DNA of 64,000 bases. Origin: Gracilaria vermiculophylla (lineage: Eukaryota; Rhodophyta; Florideophyceae; Gracilariales; Gracilariaceae). Numbering within the stretch: the stretch's first letter is position 1; every line of letters begins with the position of its first letter. Positions 1 through 9,448 of the stretch are shown piece by piece. The notes under the pieces are model-generated. The model saw only the letters and a program-made list of their open reading frames with translations. It did not search any database and was not told the origin of the DNA. The stretch covers positions 1,522,420 through 1,586,419 of the forward strand of contig JAHNZQ020000016.1 in assembly GCA_019155205.2 (NCBI GenBank), written 5' to 3'. A program made the position numbers and the translations under genes.

Positions 1-1695
1 ACTGTTGTCCGGGATCAGGCATATTCTGCTCGGTACGACTTCTTCGTCACCGTCTACTCGTATGACCGGCCTCGCCAATTGTTACGTCTCCTTCATGACT
101 TGAAACGCGAGGCGCTGCTGGCATCCATTCGTCTCGGTGTCAACGTCGTCGACGACAACTCACTTGCTTGTGTATTTCCTCCTTCGCATCGCAATGTGTT
201 TGAATCGGCCCCCACATCCTCACTATCACAGCCGTTGTTCTACTTGCAATCGAACAAGCCCGCACCTTGTTCCGCCCGCCATCGTTTTCGTGACGTGGAA
301 AGCTTCCTAGCAAATAATTCATGGAACTTGTACGTCTCTCACTATCGCCATGCGCGTCGTCGATATTGGCATCTAGTTCGAATGGCACATGCGTTGTTGC
401 ATCCCGTTTCTTCAACTTTCTACATCTTTCTCCCAGATGACGATCGTCTGGCCACCGGTTTTTTCCAAAAGATATCGGACGCTTGGCATTCCATTCAGCA
501 TGAGCGAAAGCTCACGCTCATGCTTCACGTGGAGCAATCACGTGAGAACGTTGCAGTGTGGACTGATTACAAGCCGCGCAACATTGGCGGCGGTATCACG
601 CGCATCGGTTGGGTTGAATCGGGAAACTTTATGTGTACTGAGCACTTCCTACGGTTTCTAAATTGGTCGTTTCCGCTCATTGGCGTCGAGCGATGGATCA
701 GAAATCCACCGATATCATCCGGCGTCGGCGCAACTTTGTCCGAACTTATTCACTCCTCTGGTTTCCGTATGTATCAAACACAGCAATCATATGTCGCTCA
801 TATCGGAGTTACACTATCCAAGATGAACGCCGAATTTAGGGAAAAGAACGCCCCCGCTTTGCTAACCCAATATTTTGCAGATGGGGGACAGGCCTATCGC
901 CAGCATCTGACTGAAGCTGAGACGGTGACAGCATCAATAGCATCGGTATGGACTCGTGAGGCAGCGCTGCACTCAGCTGTGCATTCGCTTTCCACTCAGG
1001 TAGATCGACTCAACGTGTACCTGAACGGATATGACTCCGTCCCTTCGTATCTCTATGCTCCATTTATCACTGTAATACGGAGTCAGGACAAGTCTTCGCG
1101 AGGTGATATCGGAGACATTGGAAAATTCTTTTGGTGCAACCACATCGACACGGACTTCCATCTCACGGCTGATGACGACATCATATATCCATCGGACTAT
1201 GTTAATTCACTTTTAGAATTTTGGCACACTCATGTGCCCCCGGTGATCGTCGGAGTGCATGGCATTCGCATCATACAAGAACATCTTACACCATCAAACG
1301 GCGGGAAAGGGAGGGGATATTACGGCTCCCGGCAGGTGTTCATGGCCGTTGAACAAGTTCGCCGCCCAAAAAACGTTCATATAATTGGCACAGGCACTAT
1401 GATGTATCGTCCACAGGACTTGGGTCACATCGACATTGATGCCACTTTCCAAGAGCCGAACATGGCTGACATTTGGTTTGGCCTTCTAGCTCAAAAATTG
1501 AAGATACCAATGATGATTATTGCCCACGAGGAGGGATGGGTCAAAGAGGTGCCTGGAACTTTTGAAGGTTCCATATACAAGCGCTCTACGAGAAGTCGAA
1601 CATCAGACAGGTTGCAAACACGTGCTGCTAAGAGTGTCGGCGCATGGCAACTTTTCCCCCCTTCTTTGAACGCGACGTTAAAGCAAGAAGCTTAG
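1..1695 (+). CDS. putative glycosyltransferase with two DDD-containing domains (5' partial)
   Basis: The frame is open from base 1 to the stop at 1693-1695, giving 564 visible residues, so the true start lies left of the window; the first start-like codon inside (TTG at 79) is not the start. Two GT-A-like halves are visible. Half 1 opens with a strand-type motif (FVTVYSYDRP, residues 15-24) and carries PDDD at 145-148. Half 2 opens with FITVIRSQD, followed by a RGDIGDIGKFF stretch and ADDDIIYPSDYV, with the DDD at 391-393. Half 2 resembles the glycosyltransferases of bacterial capsule loci, where the acidic triad binds metal and sugar nucleotide. The donor and acceptor sugars cannot be read from sequence. 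No membrane segment lies in the visible part; a Golgi anchor could be in the missing N-terminus. The family call is fairly safe; the reaction is unknown. Confidence 0.75.
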   Translation, partial: TVVRDQAYSARYDFFVTVYSYDRPRQLLRLLHDLKREALLASIRLGVNVVDDNSLACVFPPSHRNVFESAPTSSLSQPLFYLQSNKPAPCSARHRFRDVESFLANNSWNLYVSHYRHARRRYWHLVRMAHALLHPVSSTFYIFLPDDDRLATGFFQKISDAWHSIQHERKLTLMLHVEQSRENVAVWTDYKPRNIGGGITRIGWVESGNFMCTEHFLRFLNWSFPLIGVERWIRNPPISSGVGATLSELIHSSGFRMYQTQQSYVAHIGVTLSKMNAEFREKNAPALLTQYFADGGQAYRQHLTEAETVTASIASVWTREAALHSAVHSLSTQVDRLNVYLNGYDSVPSYLYAPFITVIRSQDKSSRGDIGDIGKFFWCNHIDTDFHLTADDDIIYPSDYVNSLLEFWHTHVPPVIVGVHGIRIIQEHLTPSNGGKGRGYYGSRQVFMAVEQVRRPKNVHIIGTGTMMYRPQDLGHIDIDATFQEPNMADIWFGLLAQKLKIPMMIIAHEEGWVKEVPGTFEGSIYKRSTRSRTSDRLQTRAAKSVGAWQLFPPSLNATLKQEA

Positions 1696-2709
1696 CATAC
1701 TCAACCGATTTCTGAGACAATGCGCTCTTGCACGTACATAGCACCGAGTGCAATCATCAGGTTTTGATAACGGCACCCACTGATTGGCTTGCTAACTGTG
1801 CAATTTGAATATGACGGACACTGCTCTTACAGAACCTTCATGCATCTGGGCCGTACAGCGCTCTACAACCTGCACAAACGCAAACGAAGCGGATCCTTGG
1901 AGATGGTTAATTATGGTTTCAATGCGTATTAGAAGCTTAAGTTTCTATGTTCACCATGTCTCTTCCCACCATTCGCTCCACGGAATGGTTTGGTCTTTCC
2001 TTTACTTTGCAGCCATGCGCATCTGAGTGGATTCCCGTTCTGCGCCCCGTGTTCATGCATACGTTGGGTCCCCATTTTCACTGCTTCCGTGTCAACTCGA
2101 AAGCTGTGTCACACATTGTGTTCCCTTGTGCTTCCATTCTCGGAAGCGTACTCTCGCGGAAGTTCAATTCCGACTTACTGGGTAGTTGGGCAGTATACCG
2201 ACGTCATTTTCGAACATAAACTACGGGCGTCTTCAGTAATCTCAAACCATTATCGGTCTGGGTAACGTTAGTGAGTTTGTGTTTCCGACTTGCTCTATGT
2301 TCGCGCCCCATCGAGCAAAGTTGTCGCAACGCAAACACGCGTTGTTGACCATTCAACCTCCAAAGCTGAATACTGCTTTCGTTTCGATCAGCTTTTTAAG
2401 TACTTGCACGCAAGAACTGATGCTTTCTTTTCGTTTCATCGCTTGCCTTAAATTATCTCGATATTGCACAGCGGTCAGGGAGGCTTTCGAGTGTTTCAGC
2501 GTTTCAGATCAACGCCTTGAATCGCAGTGTCAGAATCGCACCAAGTCGCTGTTTGATTTTTGTGTTTTCAGGAGACGGCCTGCTGTTCGCATATCTAGGT
2601 GAAGAAAATGCTTTCCGCTGCTTTCCAAACAGCTACTTTACATTCATTCAAGGCATCACGGCTCCGGCACAGAGGTCGAAAAGTCATCCCCTGTACGAAC
2701 ACGAGAAGC
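1696..2709. other. intergenic, nothing recognised
   Basis: About 1 kb between two convergent genes. It holds only short overlapping ORFs with no recognisable motif, and no repeat or RNA gene was seen. It probably contains both 3' UTRs. Confidence 0.6.
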
Positions 2710-3972
2710 TTACTTCGGTGGACTCATGCCACACCACTCAAGAAAATCCTTCATATGCGTGGGTAGTGGAGCTGAAAACGACATGAGTTCATTTGTCAAA
2801 GGATTGACAAGAGAGATACTCCATGCGTGCAGTTTGAGCCCTTTTCGAAGTGGATTACCATCCGCAAATTTGGACAGAGATTCATCACGAGCCGCCGCGT
2901 TGATTTCATCGAAGCTATCGTACATAGCATGTCTGTATGACGCCGCAGAAAGCAAGGAGATACAACACGCGGTAAGATTTTGAGCGGCGATACACAGCGC
3001 ATGAATGGTTTATATCGACGTACTCCTTTGGGTTGTACAGATCATCACCAATGATAGGTAATGACTTACTGGCGGCATGGACGCGGATTTGATGCGTTCT
3101 CCCTGTATGAGGTGTGGCGTGAAGAAGCATGACTTGTTTCGCTTGTGACTCGTCAAGAATTTTGAAACTCGTTTTCGCGGGCTTCGAGTCGGAATTTGAA
3201 TCTCCTATTTCTCGAACGTAGCAGACGCTTGAACTCTGTATCGGAGCTTCTACCGTGAATGTTGTGTTTCGCAGTTGGTTTGAGTATCCGTCCACCACAC
3301 AGAGGTAGTGCTTCGATACGTTGCCGTGCATGAATTGCTGCATTATAGGATGACAGACTTGCTTTTTCTTTGCCAAGATAACCTTGGGGAGCTAGAGGTT
3401 AGTTTGAATAATTAGTCCAGTTTGGCTATCCAATTGTTTGGTACTAACTTACAACGCCAGTTGTGTGCTTCGCGTGCATTCAATGGCACAAAGTACGGTC
3501 AGTAAAGATGAATGTAATGCTTGATTAGTTTGTTCGAACGTACCATGTCCAATCGATGTAGAAGACGTGGAGGATATCCCAGATAGCCGATGGCACGATT
3601 GAGCAACGAGCCACCCTCAAAGCGATGACTAGGATGCATCTTCAGATAAGGGGGCTTGTTGAGCACCAAGAAGGTATCATCCTCGAAAACAATGTCGAGC
3701 GGATCGTGGTCGGCAACCAGAGGAATGGACTTGGAACGAAGTCTGAGTTGACGCTTCTCTGCCTGCGTCAACTTGCTCTTGTCGATGCGAAACGGACGGC
3801 GTTCTCTGGTTGCTTGTTGCATCTCCTCGGCCAGCGTGCGCGGGCGCGGCGCAGCGGCGCAAGCGTGCAGTCGGAGCGACGCAGAGCGACATGAGCGGGA
3901 TCTGAGCAACGGCGAGGGATAAGGCAAGAAGCCCTGTCGCAATGGGCGCCGCGGGAGGGAGATGAGCGCCAT
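2710..3972 (-). CDS. RluA-family pseudouridine synthase, four exons with a 15-nt microexon
   Basis: RluA-family enzymes isomerise uridine to pseudouridine in rRNA or tRNA. Exons read on the minus strand are 3972-3544, 3467-3453, 3382-2994 and 2932-2710, totalling 1056 nt and 351 aa with phases that agree. The introns are 76, 70 and 61 nt, with donors GTACGT, GTAAGT and GTATCG, all ending in AG. The second exon is only 15 nt (HTTGV), and joining it rebuilds the catalytic-loop signature HRLDxxTTG followed by VVILAK; the catalytic Asp is in the HRLD end of exon 1. Downstream are the family blocks HTGRTHQIRVHAA, LPIIGDDLY and a C-terminal LKLHAW. The start at 3972 (MALISLPRR) is followed by an Arg/Ser/Ala-rich stretch like an organelle transit peptide; an upstream in-frame ATG at 4023 is also possible. 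It is divergent from the EamA transporter. The target RNA cannot be assigned. Confidence 0.85.
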
Positions 3973-4415
3973 GGTGCGCCCGTCGGGCGATGCAGTCGGT
4001 GCACGTCGATGCGAAGCTGTCATCGGGTCAGACGAAGGCTCGGCGGCTCGTTCACGGAGCTGTGGGCGGTCGTACATGTGGTATGCACTGTAATTGGAAT
4101 GGCGGCTGTGCGTGACGCTGCAATGTGACATAGATGCGCCGTGGGACGCATGTGCCGCTTTCTCACCTTTTAGCTTGCCGCCGTGCCGTTTTGCACTCTC
4201 GAGGTGCTCGCGCCTCGTGAGCTTCGCAACCGTCGTTCGCAATCGAAGCAAGTCGGCCGTCGCCGTACGATGTGCGAAGCAGTCGTCCTGCATCCGCCTT
4301 CCACACTCATGTAGCTCTCTTAAAAGCAGGTTACTGCGCAGAGAACTTTATTTCGTCGCCCTCAGACCAATACAGCGTCGTGCTCGCGTTCATTCGTTCG
4401 CCACATAGCCGCTCA
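3973..4415. promoter_or_regulatory. divergent promoter region
   Basis: This separates the start codons of the pseudouridine synthase (-) and the EamA transporter (+). It is partly open in both frames, so an extended N-terminus of either gene could lie here. No defined element was identified; the promoter role is inferred from the geometry alone. Confidence 0.4.
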
Positions 4416-5447
4416 ATGGCGATACATGTCAGCGCCGTTCTTGCCCGCCACCCCGAGCTGTATGGATACTGCATCATGTGTTTGTCCGCAATGGCACACG
4501 CCACTCTTTCGTTCTTCGTGAGGCTTGGTGCGACACGTTATGGTTTTCCGGTGTTCTCTACGATGTTTATGCGTTCCATAATTGAGGGCAGCCTAGCTTT
4601 TGGCTACCTTTTCAAATTTGTCGATTATCGAACCTGTGTGGGGCGTTTGAGTTATTTGCAATGTTTTCTCATCTTTCTTAGAGGCGTAACTGGAACTTTG
4701 AGCATTTTGTGTCAGATCACGGCTCTGACACTCATATCTACCGGAAACGCTGTTACTATTTTGTTCACCTGTCCAGCTATCACTATGATCATGGCTGGTT
4801 TGTTGCTGGGAGAATCCGTTCGTGTTCTCGACTTCATTTCCTTGCTAATGTCTTTCGTAGGCGTTGTTTTCGTATCACATCCGTCATTCTTGAATCCGTT
4901 CTCGAAGCATATGCAAGTAGATGAGCAGAACATTTTTGGTCTCCTTGTCGCTTTATCTGCGGCTTTTTTTTCATCCTCTGTCAGCGTCATTACTCGTTTC
5001 CTTGGGCATGATGTAAACTTCATGATCAATGTGTGTTCGCTATCCATGTGCACCCTTGTCACATCTCTGGTCTTTTCAGGCAAAGAAGAATTTCATAACA
5101 TTTTGTACAATCGTTCGGGCTTTCTGGTAAACATAATCGTTGGAATTTGTGGGTGCATTACGCAGTCGTCCTTGAGTAAGGGCCTACAGTATTGTAGAGC
5201 GGGGCCGGCGCTATTGGTAAGAAGTTTGACAATTCCTTTTTCGTACACGTACGGACTTGTGTATCTTGGTGAACATCCAACTTTACTCACCCTTTGCGGT
5301 GTATTGATGATTTTTTTGGCTGCTATTATGGTGGCGCTTAAAGAAATTTGGGCTGCGACAGCCTCGGCTGAAAACTATCGGACGATTCAACAAACTGAAT
5401 GTCTTATACTTTCCAGTCAAGATGGCCAGCAATGTTCAAGATCATAA
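4416..5447 (+). CDS. EamA/DMT-family membrane transporter (SLC35G-like)
   Basis: A 343-residue, strongly hydrophobic protein with about ten predicted membrane segments arranged as two EamA-type halves. The drug/metabolite transporter layout is visible in LRGVTGTLSILCQITALTLIS, the CPAITMIMAGLLLGESV block at the end of the first half, and the C-terminal YTYGLVYLGEHPTLLTLCGVLMIF block with its conserved Glu after Gly. These proteins move small metabolites or nucleotide-type solutes across the plasma or an organelle membrane; the substrate is unknown. The frame is open to 4272, but the first well-placed ATG is at 4416, directly before the first hydrophobic segment. No intron is needed. The gene is divergent from the pseudouridine synthase and convergent with the EH-domain gene. 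Confidence 0.85.
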   Translation: MAIHVSAVLARHPELYGYCIMCLSAMAHATLSFFVRLGATRYGFPVFSTMFMRSIIEGSLAFGYLFKFVDYRTCVGRLSYLQCFLIFLRGVTGTLSILCQITALTLISTGNAVTILFTCPAITMIMAGLLLGESVRVLDFISLLMSFVGVVFVSHPSFLNPFSKHMQVDEQNIFGLLVALSAAFFSSSVSVITRFLGHDVNFMINVCSLSMCTLVTSLVFSGKEEFHNILYNRSGFLVNIIVGICGCITQSSLSKGLQYCRAGPALLVRSLTIPFSYTYGLVYLGEHPTLLTLCGVLMIFLAAIMVALKEIWAATASAENYRTIQQTECLILSSQDGQQCSRS

Positions 5448-5918
5448 ACACACGATCGCAATCTCCTTGCAGCAACAAAAAGAAATTAGACTGTGTAGAT
5501 CATGTTGTTCTATCTGATCATGCAACTGTTCAACAGGATGTGACAACCATTGATCCACTTTTGCCTTTTTTCACACTGCTTTGTTTAATGGAAATTGGTT
5601 ACAGTCGCTATTGTTGGACAGTCCCCATCGAACTATCAAAACATTACAGGCAATCTATCAGATTAGACTTGTAAAAGAATTACTCTCGATGAATCATGTA
5701 CCCCCACGTTATGTAAGACATATTCTTTGGAGAAGCAAACCATGAGCATCAAAACATGAACAACGCTTCCATCAGTTCTGGATAGCATGATTGAGTTATT
5801 ACCGACAATATTCGCGAGACCCATGTATCTTTCGCCGCTAGCTGACCGATCATACGGTTATTGATCACTCGTTCGTGTGGTTTGGGTGGCATGCATGTTA
5901 ATTTGTAACGTGGCTGCC
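5448..5918. other. intergenic between convergent genes
   Basis: AT-richer spacer between the transporter stop and the stop of the EH-domain gene. Nothing beyond likely 3' UTRs was recognised. Confidence 0.6.
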
Positions 5919-7904
5919 TCAGAAGGCCCAGTCGTCGAGCTCCGACCCGCCAAACCCTTTTCCTTTCGCATCGCCACCCGTCGGACCTAAAGTGGGCTTT
6001 TTGCCCATTCCCACTGTGCCCCAGAAGTCGTCGTCATCGTCGTCAGACGAAACGCTGTCGTTCTTGGACGCAGTCATGTTTGTCTGGTTTGTCAACTTTG
6101 AAGGTCCTGATATAGCACTTGCTTTTGGTGAAGGCTGGTCCCATATATCATCCTCACCGAGCCCAAGATCAAGAGGCTTGCTGCGATCCGGAGTTTTCGG
6201 ATCCTTAACGGGTGATACCTGGCCGACAGCTGCGACATTCCTCGCGTGCACAGCCGGTGATGTCTTAAAACTACTAGATGACTTCTTCTGAGGTGTTTTC
6301 ACCGGGGACTGTGCGACGTGTGAAGTAGGGTGAGACCCACTGAGTAAATCCGGCAGTGCTGGTGTAGCCGCCGGTTTTCGGATCGCTCCATACCCGGAAT
6401 TTTGCGATGAAAGCGGTATAGAAGAAGATGAAGGGTGTCTTGAGTGGGACGGTGTTCGAGTTGGCGTATTCGGTATAGAAGACATCTTCGACAGAGCCTC
6501 TTTCTCCAGACGCAGCTTCTCCATTTCTGCTCTCATTTGTTCCATTTCACGTTTCGCTCGCTCCACCTCTTGTCGTTCCTTTCGCAACGCTTCTAGCATC
6601 TGTTCTTGTGCTGCAACATTCTGTTGCACCGGTGGTGGGGGTGAAGGGACTATTGCTTGATGTGCAGATGGGGATACTAGGTGTTGATGTGGCGTTGAAT
6701 TAGATCTCAAATGGGGCTGAGGGGACATTGTAACTGGCGGCGGCGCCACTCTTCCGGGAGTGCGAGACCCAGATGATGATGGTTGTCTTTGGTGACCGGG
6801 TCTTTGAACAGTGTGCGCCGTGGGAGACAGCTTTGGTATGGCCGGGACATGGGCATGGTGCGATACATGAGAATGTGCAGCATTCAACGCTAGAGGAGAC
6901 ATGTTTTGTTGATTCGCGTCCATGGGCTGTTGTTGCTGTTCTCCTTCAACTCGGAACCAGTTCGGTCCGGAAGGGTCCAAAACGCTCGGTAAAGCCTCAA
7001 TAGACAGTTTTTTGTTTCGAATGTTTGCTACCATATGCATAGCCGCGCGAAATTCATCGAGAGAAAGCTTTCCGTCCTTGGTGACATCCGCCAGTTGCCA
7101 TATAACCTTCAACGTGGACCGTGGAAGACCGCTCTTTCCAAAAAACGTCACACCCTGTTTACCATCAATCATTCCTAGTTTACGACCATCCAGTTGATGG
7201 AAGAATGAGTCATACCGTTGAACAACTTGCCTCGGAGCTGTCCATGAGAAGGAATTGGTTTGATTCGGTGCAGCACTTCCTGAAGAAAGAAGCTGCTCCG
7301 CGGGCTGCTCCTTGGCGGGAGGTGGAGCAATCTGTGGAATCAGTTGGATTCCTCGGAAGTTTCGAAGCCCAGCTTCTGAAAGTGCCGCACCTCTTTGAGC
7401 CAGTGCTATCAACCGCAGCGCAATGAAGAACTGATTCTGATCAAGATTTCCTTCCTTTTTGTGATCTGCAATATCCCAAATCTTTCGCAGCTGGCCCTTT
7501 GACACTTTAGAGGCTCTGGAGAGAAACGCAACAGCATCGGAGCCGCCCACGGTATCCGCGCCATCGCAAGCTTGCGCCCAGTACTCCATATATTTTGAAA
7601 GCTCTCCAGGATTGAGAGATATATGTTGACTGGCTGGGTGCTGTTCGGGCGCCTCCGGCTCTGGGGCCTCATACAGTCCGTTGGCTCCGCGTTGTACCGG
7701 ACGATCCGCCAATGGACCCTGTCCTGGAGGGTAAACATTCTGAGCCGGAGGCATCATGGGAGGTTGCATAGGGTGCATGGGATGGATACTGGGCATTGGG
7801 AAGACGGGCATGCCCGGAAAGGGCATTTGAGTAGATTGGGAGTAGGCGCCGAAGTTGGGGTTTTGAAAAGGGCCATTTCCATTCGGCCCGCCACCAAAGT
7901 TCAT
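5919..7904 (-). CDS. EH-domain endocytosis scaffold (EPS15/Pan1-like)
   Basis: A 661-residue protein with two Eps15-homology domains, roughly residues 96-180 and 226-310. Each holds a paired EF-hand fold. The first loop is degenerate (DHKKEGNLDQNQF); the second is close to a canonical calcium loop (DVTKDGKLSLDEF). EH domains bind NPF peptides and organise clathrin-mediated endocytosis at the plasma membrane. The N-terminus is Pro/Met/Gly-rich, the middle is Ser/Pro/His-rich, and a coiled coil (EQMLEALRKERQEVERAKRE onward) lies near residues 440-480. The C-terminus is acidic (SSDDDDDDFWGTVG) and ends in DDWAF, similar to AP-2-binding DPF/W-type tails. Length and order match a short Eps15/Pan1-type scaffold. 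It is read as one exon with ATG at 7904. The family assignment is firm; the exact orthologue is uncertain. Confidence 0.88.
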   Translation of the reverse strand: MNFGGGPNGNGPFQNPNFGAYSQSTQMPFPGMPVFPMPSIHPMHPMQPPMMPPAQNVYPPGQGPLADRPVQRGANGLYEAPEPEAPEQHPASQHISLNPGELSKYMEYWAQACDGADTVGGSDAVAFLSRASKVSKGQLRKIWDIADHKKEGNLDQNQFFIALRLIALAQRGAALSEAGLRNFRGIQLIPQIAPPPAKEQPAEQLLSSGSAAPNQTNSFSWTAPRQVVQRYDSFFHQLDGRKLGMIDGKQGVTFFGKSGLPRSTLKVIWQLADVTKDGKLSLDEFRAAMHMVANIRNKKLSIEALPSVLDPSGPNWFRVEGEQQQQPMDANQQNMSPLALNAAHSHVSHHAHVPAIPKLSPTAHTVQRPGHQRQPSSSGSRTPGRVAPPPVTMSPQPHLRSNSTPHQHLVSPSAHQAIVPSPPPPVQQNVAAQEQMLEALRKERQEVERAKREMEQMRAEMEKLRLEKEALSKMSSIPNTPTRTPSHSRHPSSSSIPLSSQNSGYGAIRKPAATPALPDLLSGSHPTSHVAQSPVKTPQKKSSSSFKTSPAVHARNVAAVGQVSPVKDPKTPDRSKPLDLGLGEDDIWDQPSPKASAISGPSKLTNQTNMTASKNDSVSSDDDDDDFWGTVGMGKKPTLGPTGGDAKGKGFGGSELDDWAF

Positions 7905-8437
7905 GGCGCTAGAAGAATGGCGATAGCTTCAGTCAATGGTTCGGATTCAACGAGATAAAGTCTAGAGGGCTCTGTTTCGGACGCTCATACTTAGTTCCTT
8001 GGCTCTTTCATGAGGCGCAAGCTGGTGGCGACTGGTCTTGCATTTCTGTCTATGCAGAATGCCCCGCGACAGCGCGATGCAAACAAAAACAGACCTCTGA
8101 CACGTCTGACACACCAAGTCGTGGCACTAACAAATAATGCAGAGATCAGACTTGGCGCGAGAGAATCGATCATTTTGCAGAGAGTGTGGCTTACGTGGTA
8201 GAGCAGCTTACAGTGTAAACGCAATCATGCTCTCTCCCAAATATCGTACAGTAGAGTGATAGTTGTTTGCTCACCTGTATAGATGACGTGTGCCTTAAAG
8301 TACTCAGGGATCACAGCAGCGATATACCGCATGGCACCCGTTCGACAGGCACGCGTCATTCAAGCTCCGCCAGCAGTCAAATCTCTTCCCCATACCGCGG
8401 CCACGGACACTCGCGAAAGTATCGACAAAAGCAGCCG
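7905..8437. promoter_or_regulatory. divergent promoter region, EH gene / MoaD-MoaE
   Basis: 533 bp between divergent start codons. The frame upstream of MoaD is open from 8267 but has no ATG before 8438. No specific site was identified. Confidence 0.4.
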
Positions 8438-8707
8438 ATGAGCGAAGGGAGCCCCATATCCGTCAACGTCGTATTCTTCGCACAGGCGCGTGAATTGGCA
8501 TCACAAAGCTCAGCTACAATCGAACTGCCCGCCGGAACCACGCCACACGACGCCCTGAGGCGCTCTATTCTTGAGCAATTCCCCGCACTGGAACCGATAA
8601 TTCCTCACATTGTACTCGCAGTAAATCAAGAGTACGTCTCGGAGAAGGCAAAACCGCTGCAACAGGGCGACGAACTTGCTCTCATTCCCCCGATAAGCGG
8701 CGGTTGA
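8438..8707 (+). CDS. molybdopterin synthase small subunit (MoaD/MOCS2A/CNX7)
   Basis: An 89-residue ubiquitin-like sulfur carrier ending in PPISGG. The C-terminal Gly-Gly is the residue pair that is adenylated and thiocarboxylated so that sulfur can be passed to cyclic pyranopterin monophosphate. The fold is supported by the start VNVVFFAQARELA, the central VLAVNQEYV strand and LQQGDELALIPPISGG, all standard for MoaD. ATG 8438 is the first ATG in frame; the family length is 80-90 aa. The partner large subunit begins 13 nt after this stop on the same strand, so both are probably made from one transcript. It acts in cytosolic molybdenum cofactor synthesis. Confidence 0.93.
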   Translation: MSEGSPISVNVVFFAQARELASQSSATIELPAGTTPHDALRRSILEQFPALEPIIPHIVLAVNQEYVSEKAKPLQQGDELALIPPISGG

Positions 8708-8720
8708 CTCCGTCACAGCA

Positions 8721-9266
8721 ATGAGCGAGGGGGAAGAGGACACCGTGTTGCTTACTGCAGAAGCGCTCAAAGTCGAATCTGCGATGAACGCGGTGTCTCG
8801 TGATTGTGCAGGAGCTGTTTCTTTGTTTGTCGGAACCACGAGAGATACTTTTGATGGGAAGAACGTGTTGCGCCTGGAGTATGAGGCTTATTATCCGATG
8901 GCCGTCAAGGAAATGAAGGCCTTGTGCACGGGTGCACGATCCAAATGGCCGCAGATCACTGCGATAGCGATCATGCATCGCTTGGGGGTCGTCCCGGTTC
9001 GCGAGGCATCCGTCGTAATTGCCGTTTCATCTCCGCATCGAAAGCATGCAATTGGTATGTAGGTGTCCGCAATACGTGCCTGTCTTGGTCAGCCACAGTT
9101 CAACTGACAAAATTCTAACTTGTTTGAATGACACACAGAGGCTTGTCATTCCCTCATTGACGAATTAAAAGCTCGTGTTCCTATTTGGAAGAAAGAGGTA
9201 TACGAGGATGGGTCGCAATGGAAAGCAAACAAAGAATTCTCGGGTACATCATCATCATCACATTAA
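8721..9266 (+). CDS. molybdopterin synthase large subunit (MoaE/MOCS2B/CNX6), two exons
   Basis: Exons 8721-9054 and 9139-9266 give 153 aa, separated by an 84-nt GTATGT...CAG intron in phase 1. Splicing rebuilds the conserved [19 protein letters not shown] segment, followed by ARVPIWKKE, the hallmark of MoaE: the HR pair and KKE lysines lie at the active site where MoaD thiocarboxylate transfers sulfur. The N-terminal half shows [12 protein letters not shown] and [10 protein letters not shown], also standard for the family. Unspliced, the frame would stop at 9062 before the catalytic lysines, so the intron is functionally required. It lies 13 nt downstream of MoaD. Confidence 0.93.
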
Positions 9267-9448
9267 CGTATTTATCAACAACGCAGCAACGGAATGTTAG
9301 CTACCAAGCTTGGTTCGTGAAGCAACAACCGCATCAAGCATAACACACTTTTCTTTTTCTTTTTTTTTCAAGTTTGCGCTGGCTTTCGTTTTGAGCTCAC
9401 AGGCCGCCCCACTTAGCTAAGTCGGACGAGCTCCATGTATTCTTACGC

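Noticed and set aside
79..1695. Start of the first glycosyltransferase at TTG 79
   Set aside because: The frame is open to base 1 and upstream residues form the usual first strand of a GT-A fold, so the gene is cut by the window edge.
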